Below, one piece after another: positions 56,308-64,000 of a stretch of 64,000 nucleotides of DNA. This stretch comes from Thamnaconus septentrionalis (lineage: Eukaryota > Chordata > Actinopteri > Tetraodontiformes > Monacanthidae), in the NCBI GenBank assembly GCA_009823395.1, contig CM020510.1, forward strand, positions 1,749,273 to 1,813,272, given 5' to 3'. A program made the translations under genes and the position numbers. Position 1 is the stretch's first letter. Every line of letters starts with the position of its first letter. The notes below the pieces were generated by a model, which saw only the letters and a list, made by a program, of their open reading frames with translations, ran no database searches and was not told the DNA's origin.

Positions 56308-57642
56308 GCTATCACTGTACACACCTTCCTCACACACCACCACTTGTCTGCAGCTCATCGTCCGTCCAGTCAACTTCAGTCCAATCTGGCAACCCACCCA
56401 GTTGCCAGATTCATCTTACAGCTTCCGTTGCAAATCTTTCCAGCGTGAGTCGTGAAAGACAGAAAACAAAACTACTTTTCCACATTTAAATAAAGTTTTT
56501 TGAATCAATCATTCTTATTTCGACTCGGCCCTGGAGGCACATTTCCATAATCTCACTTAGAAAAGTACTCACAAACAAGCGAGCAAATACCAAGTTTACA
56601 AAGAACAAGAGGTTCCAGGAATGCGTTGCAAAACACTATTACGCTCGTGCCTTCCGCCGCCAGGTGTCACATTAGAAAAAAACTAGACAGCAAACAAGTG
56701 GGTAAGTGCAGCCTATTCCAGGTGGTTGCCATCGCTGCTGTAATGAGATTTTCAAGGTCTCTCCAAACAAAACAAGCTGAGAACTTCACAACTTTGAATT
56801 TATACAAAGCAGCAGCGGCAGGAATTAGTTTCCCTCTGTCGGTGGCTGAGTTCAAAGGGCGACGGCTCCCCATCCGGCTCCTCCTGTTGTTATCAAAGCA
56901 CTTGATAGTCTGAGCGCGCGGAGCGGCAACACCAGATTGCGGGTCAGAAATAAACTTTGAGGACAATTTAACAAATCCAATCTGCCTTCGTGCTGACAAT
57001 AGCCTGAGCCTGCACTGACTGGCAACACGGCCCGGAGAGGCTGAAGAGCCCAGACTCTCCTCTTCCATCCTGCAGTGGCTCACATCAAGGACCGCATCAC
57101 TCTGCGGGCACTTTGACTTGACTGGTGGACCACAGTGGTGGTTCTCCGTCTCCGGTGCATCCATCAAACATCCATCATTCTGCGACACCTTAATGGTAAA
57201 GAGTGTATTTCAATACCCGGCACAGCGCCAATGTTCACAATGGTTTCTCTCGTCATCTGAAGAGGTGGAAATAGAAATGAAAAAAATCTGTGGCCCGTTT
57301 GTATTTTGGTGTAAACTCCATGCATAATGAATCATATTCTGCCAGCAAACCTTGAAGTGGTGCTGATTCACACTCGCTCATCCAAGAAGGTCATTCCTCC
57401 CAAGTATGAATAAATCTGCCAAGATTTCCTCCTTAATATTTACTGCGTGTGTCAACAAGCTCGTTACAGACACGACCCGAGCCACATTCTCATCATATTG
57501 TCATAAGTGCCGTGTTTCTATCTGAACTGTTGGATCTGCTGCTTCTCTCCGCGGCAGGCAGAGGATGGTACATGTTACAGGTTAAGTCGTAATAGAGTTG
57601 GTGCGTCTGATGTTCTGTTGTCACAGCGACCTCTGCTGTACG
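56308..57642. other. Unique non-coding sequence
   Basis: Contains ACGACCCGAGCC and other CpG-bearing short stretches. No exon or element recognised. Confidence 0.4.
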
Positions 57643-57646
57643 CAGG

Positions 57647-58021
57647 TGCCACCCGAAAAATGAGAACATCCAGTAAAAGTTGTTTTATTTTGGCAGTTTA
57701 ACATAAAAGATGAAAGCAACACATCTTATTGAGCCACTCCACGCAAACTGACATCTCAAGCAGTTCCTTGTTGTAACTTTGCTGATTAAGATTTTCAGCT
57801 TATTAAAACCACAAACCCACAAACTCAGAAAATTATTATAAAATTGGAGGGTTTTTTTTAAGCTGCAAGACCTGATCAGCAAAATCCAAAGAAATAAAAA
57901 CTTGAAATATATTGATTTGCATATTATTCCTTTATATAATATGTCACATTCACCTTTTAAGTTGAATTGCAGAAATACAGCAACCTTTTCAGCATATTCT
58001 AATTTTCTGGGTAGTGCCTGT
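57647..58021. mobile_element. Tc1/mariner-type MITE, copy 2
   Basis: Left terminus CAGGTGCCACCCGAAAAATG, right terminus ATTTTCTGGGTAGTGCCTG followed by TA. It is 375 bp and closely similar to copy 3 throughout, including CTTATTAAAACCACAAACCC and ACTCAGAAAATTATTATAAA in the centre. Open frames of 65 codons inside are shared between copies 2 and 3 only because the DNA is shared. Confidence 0.85.
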
Positions 58022-58214
58022 ATTTCTCTGTACCCACACTTTTCTTTTTTGTTACAATCATAACTTCATAAAAACGGCCTTGGCTACGTTCACCCACGTT
58101 AAGGCTGACGATGGTACATTTTAAATCGTGATAGATTTGATGTGTCTAATATATTATCACAGGAAAAAATATATAATATATAAATATTTCTCAGTTTACA
58201 TGGAATTGTTTTAT
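58022..58214. other. Short unique spacer
   Basis: AT-rich with TATAATATATAAATATT near 58175. Confidence 0.4.
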
Positions 58215-58290
58215 CTGCTCTTCCTCTGTTTTATTGTCAACACTTTGAACTGCATTCCGTGTATGAGAGGTGCTATATAAACAAAATTGT
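58215..58290 (+). mobile_element. LINE-type 3' tail fragment
   Basis: TTTGAACTGCATTCCGTGTA, then GAGAGGTGCTATATAAACAA is the familiar end of fish LINE/SINE copies. Nothing upstream is recognisable. Confidence 0.55.
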
Positions 58291-59134
58291 ACTCACGTCC
58301 TTGCATAAGTTGATGCATTGAAGGAAGAGTTCAAAATTTGGGCCTTTTGCCAATGGCCTGCGTCACGTCACAACTGGGCTGCTGGCAGCCTGGACGTCAG
58401 GACTGATCGGACTCAGCTTCGCCACCTGCAGGTGGTCCGACACTCAGCTGCCCGACTCCGCACCCACCTCTGCTTTTGCTGACTGCATCAAGTGGGAAAG
58501 CAGCATGGAGGTCGGAGTGGTTTCTTCCAGATGCTGCAGAGAAACCAGGCTGAACCCAAGCTTGATGAAGTCAGTCCTCATTCCTGACTCCATCCCAGAG
58601 AAATGCACCAAAAATCCTCTTTGTATGAAAGTTGTGGGTCCCCAAGGACACCGTGTGCTTTGCTGACAGTCTCCTTCTGTTCCTTATGCTTCTGTGCCTG
58701 TGATAATAGGTACAGTCACACCAATTGTCATGGCAAAAATGCCTTCAAGTGGCTATTTCCCTGCCTGCAAATTGTGTTATTTGTATACTTTTGGTTTCTC
58801 GGAGGGTGAAGTGTGAACTTTTTCATTTTCCATGTGTGAACCAGATCCACGAAACTGAGAACAAAACGTTCTGACCTTCTCCTCCTCCTCATTGTGTTGT
58901 TGCTGCCTGACATTTTCACTTGACCCAAAGCAGTGGTCAGACCTCGTCTCTTCTCTCCGACTGACAGACGCAGCTCTCTGAGCACTAAAATAGTCCCACT
59001 TTTCCAGAACCACAAAGTAACATCCCATGTATTCATACACGGACAGAGACACAAGGCTGTTGCACGAGCTGCAATGTGTGACAGGAGATTCAAGATGGCA
59101 GTGATGGCATGAAAGATGGAAAGCTGGACAACAG
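58291..59134. other. Unique non-coding sequence
   Basis: No gene recognised. Frames at 58603-58809 and 58728-59093 carry no domain. Confidence 0.4.
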
Positions 59135-59746
59135 GCTGTGTCTCAATTCAGGGTCTGCGTCCTTCCAAGGCTGCATTTGAAAGGAAGTTGCGTCCTAGCA
59201 CTGCGCGAAGGCTCCTCCCAATTCCCAGAAGTCCAAAGGACGCTCCAAATGCAGCCCTACTGTTAGCCGATTCCAAGGATGCACCGCTACTATCCTTCGT
59301 TTCCTTCTGTATCCCAGGATGCTTTGCGTGCTGCTGCAAAGCATCCTGGGATCCTGGGAAGTCAGCTGAAATTAGCGCCATCTACTGGCAAAGACACGAC
59401 GTATAAATTTAAGTATTGAAATTTCACATCAAATATTCAGTTTTTAACGTAGGGTTTTTACTTATTTGAACATCCAACGCCATCGAATGGTTAGCTTGAT
59501 GCTATGAAAACGTCACTTCTGGGGTTGGCCAGCAGGAGGGAACGGCGGTGACGCAACCAGGAAACACGCCGAAGACTAGACCGTCCCGTGTGGTTACCGG
59601 GGAGGCGGGGTTTGGTTGGTCCTTCTGGGCCGGGTCCTTAGAGGACGCTTCCTTCAGACGGAGGACGCTTCCTTCAGACGGAGGACACTTCCTTCAGACG
59701 GAGGATGCTTCCTTCCAAGGATGCAGACCCTGGGTTGAGACACAGC
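59135..59746. mobile_element. MITE-2 copy 2 (612 bp)
   Basis: Same 24-bp terminal inverted repeats as copy 1 (GCTGTGTCTCAATTCAGGG at the left, CCCTGGGTTGAGACACAGC at the right). It contains a perfect 17-bp stem (59311-59327 with 59336-59352, loop GTGCTGCT) and a right-end tandem of a 20-bp unit (CGCTTCCTTCAGACGGAGGA and variants) at 59645-59712, present only once in copy 1. The strong overall similarity of the two copies suggests comparatively recent activity. Confidence 0.88.
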
Positions 59747-60034
59747 CAGAGACTTGAGTGGAAGGGAGGGAGGGTGTACTACTGAAAATCACTGCTGTGC
59801 TTTGCAACATGTTGGATGAGCGGCAGAGTGATGGAGATCATGTGTTGCACATGACCTGTGAATTTGACTCAAACTGGTTCTCCCGATTGATTGCACAGAA
59901 AGGACGAAAATAACTGCAGGACCGGAGTCACATGGTCAGAGCTTTTCTCTTTGTTTTTGTTTTTTACAATTGGGATATTTATAGTTCTAAGTCTTTATGT
60001 GAACATCATTTCAGAAGTGTGACTCAATGTGCAG

Positions 60035-60036
<2 letters not shown>
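59747..60036. other. Unique spacer
   Basis: Nothing recognised. Confidence 0.4.

Positions 60037-60066
<30 letters not shown>
60037..60066. repeat. (GT)n microsatellite
   Basis: About 15 GT units. Confidence 0.95.
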
Positions 60067-60069
<3 letters not shown>

Positions 60070-60695
60070 GCGCTGACATTAACAGACAGGCTCCATGCTC
60101 TGAGATGAATGAGAGGGCAGATTGGACTGAAGCTGATGAAGTGGACTGATGCTCATTAGACGGCTGCTGATACACAGATTGATGTTCCCGGGTTTTACGC
60201 CGGCGCTCCCATAATGATGGATGAGTCTCTGATTTAAAGGCAACACTTCTTTCTACAGCCCACGGTTAAGTTCATTCAACAGAGAAAGTGGCCAGAGTCA
60301 CGACCAGGCTGTTAGTAGGGCGAGCGTGCAGGTCAGTGTGAGAAGGTGTGAGGTATTAAAAAGCAAAACGCTGGATTGTTGGATGAGGTTTTCTTCAGCT
60401 GCGGGCCAGTAATAAAAATTAAACCAGGAGACAGCAGGTGAAGCCCCTCTGAAGTTTATGCTCACGTATGCCGACGCTGGTGCTTGCAACAGCAGAGACA
60501 AAGCAGAAATTCAGGACTGAATCATTGATAGCAAAACAAGTTGGAAAAAAAATAACCTCAGCATTGCATTGCCAATATTAATCAGTGTTTCCTAGGTAGA
60601 GAGTTTCTTTTATCACAAGTAAATTATTAAAATAAAAAAATGGAGGTTCCTCATTTGTAACCAGGCCTCCAAGAAGTTGGAACCCTGCAACAGAA
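60067..60695. other. Unique non-coding sequence
   Basis: Nothing recognised. Confidence 0.4.
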
Positions 60696-60720
60696 GGCAG
60701 GCAGGCAGGCAGGCAGGCAG
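60696..60720. repeat. (GGCA)n tract
   Basis: Six GGCA units. Confidence 0.9.
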
Positions 60721-60832
60721 CAACAAGGAGAAGGTCACGAGGAAACTGGGGGAAACCACGCTGGACTTCTGGCTACCAGAGAGAGAGAGCAGACAATCTG
60801 GCAATGAGACTTAAACACACACTCCCTAATGT

Positions 60833-60900
60833 CAGGGGTGTCAAACTCATTTTGGTCCACAGGCCACATGGAGGAAAATCTCTTCCCAAGCGGTAAAATC
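60833..60900 (+). mobile_element. hAT-like terminus (CAGGGGTGTCAAACTC)
   Basis: CAGGGGTGTCAAACTCATTT, then GGTCCACAGGCCACATGG is a well-known hAT-type end in vertebrates. The opposite terminus is not found in the next few hundred bases; the element at 60988-61248 may have landed near or in it. Confidence 0.55.
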
Positions 60901-60999
60901 ATGGTATGGTGATAATAACGTAAAAAAAAATAACAACAACTTCCAGTCGTTTGTTTTACTTTGTTTGTGTTCTTTGAGCGCTCTGCACTCTGCATCAGC

Positions 61000-61236
61000 G
61001 TTGCCAACTCCTCAGTAAGGAAAGTCGCTATTGGCTGTCCTGAAAGTCGCTAGAAGTCGGCAAATGACGTCATCGTCTAATTTGCATAATTGACAATTTG
61101 CAACGTAACAACACCAGGAAAAGTCGCTAGAGTTGTCGCTAGTCGCTTTTGACAAAAAAAAAGTCGCCATGGGGAGAAAAATGGGGCGACTTTTTTTTTT
61201 TTTTTTGGCGGGGGGGATAAGGCAAGTTGGCAAAGG
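61000..61236. mobile_element. TTGCCAACT-ended DNA element with 12-bp flanking repeat
   Basis: Left end CGTTGCCAACTCCTCAG and right end GGCAAGTTGGCAAAGG form a short inverted repeat (TTGCCAACT). The inside is made of repeated AGTCGCTA(G/T) motifs (AAAGTCGCTATTGG, AAAGTCGCTAGAAG, AAAGTCGCTAGAG, AGTCGCTTTTGAC, AAGTCGCC). The exact 12-mer CTCTGCATCAGC occurs at 60988-60999 and 61237-61248, immediately outside, as a target duplication would. A non-autonomous hAT-type element is the best guess. Confidence 0.75.
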
Positions 61237-61248
61237 CTCTGCATCAGC

Positions 61249-61602
61249 TTTTTTTTCTTTCCAGGATGTTCCAGAAAACCTACTGTTGATGTTGCGGCAC
61301 CAACACTCACAGCCTCTGCAGGGGGAAACTTCAGATGTGTCTGCTGTCTCACAGAAGACAACAAGCATTTTCTTCACTTTGGAGACTTCTCTGCGTGTTT
61401 TCTGCAGTGAGCTGTGTGAGAAAACATTTTTTTTTGTTTTTTTTTTTAAAGGCATCAATGCAAGGACTCACTCCTGACTTGAGTCATTCCTTCAGGCTCC
61501 ATTTCCATAATCTGTGTGTTTTTCCTTCACCATAGAATCAGGAGTCACGAGCGACTGCCTGCTAGCCGGAAATTCCGTTGCTTCATGAATACAGACAGTA
61601 GC
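61249..61602. other. Unique non-coding sequence
   Basis: T runs near 61430-61447. Nothing recognised. Confidence 0.35.
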
Positions 61603-61996
61603 TGCGTTTCCATTGCAGTTTTTCCACAAAGTAAAACCGATATTTCTGAAATTTCGACAAAGTGCAATTGCAATTTGCAGGTGTTTCCATTAACTGGTGT
61701 GAAGCCGGAATTCTCGTCCAATCCCGTCCCTCGTTTGACGTTTGTTTGCTGTCAAGAACGCCTGTTGTCCGTCTCCTCCTCCTCCGTCCAATCATAGCGC
61801 ACCATTTCCACTGGTCAGTGAACTGGTCACGTGACCCCGTGCGTCACATCCGTGTGTTTCCATGACACTTTTGCCATATTCCTCTACGTGGATACGTGTG
61901 GAAAAACCTCCTCATGAGAGCAATAAAAACCTCAAAGCCATATTTGAGAGGTTTTTCCAAGTGGAGCTGTTTTCCATCATCACTCTAGGGGTCATG
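61603..61996 (+). mobile_element. MITE-1 copy C
   Basis: Left end AGCTGCGTTTCCATTGCAG, GGTCACGTGACC at 61825-61836, GTGTTTCCATGACACTTTTG, and right end GGGGTCATGGAAAAGCAAGC. Flanks share ACAGT just outside (GACAGT before, ACAGTGAA after), so a 5-bp duplication is possible. 394 bp. Confidence 0.82.
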
Positions 61997-63170
61997 GAAA
62001 AGCAAGCTACAGTGAATGTTAATTTGTTTACATATTTTTCATATGTGTGTGTGTGAGAGAGAGGGAGAGAAACCTCTGACAAAGGCAGTGTAAAGTTGAC
62101 TGGCTGCTTGGGACGTGTGCTGAATAGCTGAACGGATGGATGAAAGAGGGATGGAGAGACGGAAGCAGTGAGTCTGCAGCAGAGTGGAGGGTGGAATCGC
62201 AAAAGCCGCAAGTCGGAGTGGAGTCACCGTACAATGGAAATAGTTCAAATGACGGGTGGAGGACATCAGATGTTGCTTTAATTCCCGCGGTAACTCCGAT
62301 CAATAACGATCGGACGATCACTTTTTACGCAGAAGAAGAGGGAGTGAGGCGGGGGATCGTAGCGTGCGAGCTATTGATTTCCAGGCCGGCCGGGAACAGA
62401 CAGGCTTTGAAATGATGCTCTGATTAGGCCGGGCCCGGCGTGATTAGTTCATCAATAGCGCAAATGGAAAAACAATCTGTTTCCCTTCATCCCTCTGTTA
62501 TCGTTCTTTAATTCCGGCGACCTCGCCACACTTGTGAGCGATGGCTCTCTGGCGGACGGATCAATACCGTCACAGACACCCGGGGTTGGCCGCTCTTCAC
62601 AGGCCGCGTCTGGGCGTCGTGGCGGTCCCGGCGCTCTCTGGTGGATTAGTCTCCGCCCTCACAACTTGGTCCTTGTTCCCTGGCCGAGCCTGATCGCACC
62701 GCAACTCAACGGCAGGTTTTTTTTTTTTTTTTTTTTTTCTGTTTCTCCGATGTTTTGTTTTTCGAAATCTCCAGGTCGCTGGACGCGTGGCTTTTAGGGG
62801 CTGCTCAGAGACACACTGGAGTCAAATAACCAATACTTCATGTCGTTAGCCTAATAGCATAATTGCCTCAGTCGGTTTTTTTTTTGGCCAAATTGTGATA
62901 TCTGCCTCACTTTACCAATGCGCTTGCTAAAAAAAATGTGTTTTTTCTTGTTTTTTCCGAAAACGTTCAAATATGACTTAGGCAGCTACGCTATCTGCTA
63001 GGCCTATGCTACTAGGCTAACGATACTGAGAAGTGCACATAGATCAGCAGCTCTTCTGGGAGCATTAAAAAGTAACACAATATCTGCGTTTCAAAAAAAA
63101 AAAAACAGCTTTGTTTTTTTTTTTCTGTTTTCCAATTTCCAATAAAATAATATTAGATATAATCTACAGG
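61997..63170. other. Unique non-coding sequence
   Basis: A small GT/GA patch near 62044-62068 and a T run at 62716-62738. The stretch 62250-62520 (TAACTCCGATCAATAACGAT, GATGCTCTGATTAGGCCGGG, GTGATTAGTTCATCAATAGC) is free of simple repeats and rich in homeodomain-type motifs, a candidate conserved non-coding element. Confidence 0.4.
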
Positions 63171-63527
63171 CACTACCCTGAAAAATGAGAATATCAAGTA
63201 AAAGTTGTTTTATTTTGGCAATTTAACATAAAAGAAGAAAGCAACAAATTTTATTGAGCCATTCCACGCAAATTGACATCTCAAGCAGTTCCTTGTTGTA
63301 ACTTTGCTGATTAAGATTTTCAGCTTATTAAAACCACAAACCCACAAACTCAGAAAATTATTATAAAATTGGAGGGGTTTTTTTAAGCTGCAAGACCTGA
63401 TCAGCAAAATCCAAAGAAATAAAAACTTGAAATATATTGATTTGCATATTATTCCTTTATATAATATGTCACATTCACCTTTTAAGTTGAATTGCAGAAA
63501 TAAAGCAACCTTTTCAGCATATTCTAA
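63171..63527. mobile_element. Tc1/mariner-type MITE, copy 3 (right end lost)
   Basis: Left end after TA: CAGGCACTACCCTGAAAAAT. The centre and right half closely follow copy 2. The right end stops at ATATTCTAA, so the last ~18 bp of the terminal repeat are missing. Confidence 0.82.
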
Positions 63528-64000
63528 CTATGAAAGCAATCATGAATTTGTATCAGATCACACTGCAACCCAGTTGTCTCCTCTGTGGCCTGTGTTTTAG
63601 TTCATACATGATGACTAATGATGCAAACATAGCGGCCGCAGTCTGGTTCAGCTTCGATAAATCTGATAAATCGCACGGCTCGATCTATTTGCATCTTCAG
63701 CGGCGGAACCTCGTGAGGGCTGAGAGGAATTCCCTGTGTTCTTTTCCCAGCGTGTTCACCTCCACGGCGGTGTTTCTATTCAAATTACAGCCTGGAAGAG
63801 CCGGAGAAGGTGGCCGTAGCCGTAGATTCTCTTTCTGGAGTTTCCCCCATCCACAGGCTGTGGACTGTTTAAGAAAACCCACCAGAGGGCCTCTATTGAT
63901 CTCCATCCAGAGTTCACCTGGCTTCATGGAGATGGGTTATTATTAGAGACAGGGCTGAAATGGGAAAGGAGGGAGGAAAGACACGTCTCATACAGTGCTG
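63528..64000. other. Unique non-coding sequence to window end
   Basis: The long plus frame 63530-63946 is open partly because of low stop density and shows no domain. It includes CATGATGACTAATGATGC, another homeodomain-type cluster. No gene is called. Confidence 0.4.

Noticed and set aside
57685..57882. 65-codon frame shared almost exactly with 63210-63407, which could suggest a duplicated gene
   Set aside because: Both lie inside Tc1/mariner-type MITE copies; the shared reading frame comes from shared element DNA.

Overview
This window looks like vertebrate nuclear DNA, most likely from a percomorph-type teleost. The main signs are very dense dinucleotide microsatellites (CA, CT and GATA tracts every 1-3 kb), a fish-style mix of mobile elements (Tc1/mariner, PIF/Harbinger, hAT-like tips, non-LTR retrotransposon tails, an LTR-like piece) and no long open reading frames with codon-like composition. 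I found no intact protein-coding gene, no tRNA or rRNA gene and no CRISPR array. The open frames longer than 60 codons are nearly all translations of microsatellites, poly(A/T) tracts or mobile-element debris. The window is therefore best read as intergenic or deep intronic sequence.

Layout. 1-11 kb: mostly unique non-coding sequence with three copies of a miniature inverted-repeat family (called MITE-1 here), a roughly 60-bp minisatellite (4.5 kb) and an exceptional CTG/CAG trinucleotide tract of about 107 units (9.68-10.0 kb). 11-15 kb: a CpG-rich, simple-repeat-laden stretch that is the only convincing promoter candidate. It has a strong minus-strand splice donor near 12.67 kb, a plus-strand donor near 14.99 kb behind a short ATG frame, and a GTCACGTGAC E-box, so it may be a bidirectional promoter of genes whose coding exons lie mostly outside the window. 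15-20 kb: mobile-element cluster with MITE-1 copies, a minus-strand retroposed 3' end with a poly(A) tail, a HARBI1-like transposase fragment and a possible solo LTR. 20-40 kb: microsatellites, two copies of an unclassified dispersed repeat (Repeat-R), one full MITE-2 copy (23.68-24.28 kb), one Tc1/mariner-type MITE, a 1-kb polypyrimidine minisatellite (34.1-35.1 kb) and a 24-bp minisatellite ending in a three-arm palindrome (39.0-39.24 kb). 40-64 kb: a decayed LINE reverse-transcriptase end that has turned into a 700-bp minisatellite, an internally deleted Tc1 transposon, a 593-bp foldback element with a short target duplication, the second MITE-2 copy, a TTGCCAACT-ended element inside a 12-bp direct repeat, and further MITE copies.

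How the parts relate. The interest here is structural rather than metabolic. The same MITE families recur, so the copies can be compared. That comparison shows a central segment in opposite orientation between Tc1/mariner MITE copies, a hairpin in MITE-2 with a paired base change in the stem, and an E-box (GTCACGTGAC) carried by several MITE-1 copies. I did not find a new enzymatic or defence system. All family calls come from recognised motifs and copy-to-copy comparison by eye; no database search was run.
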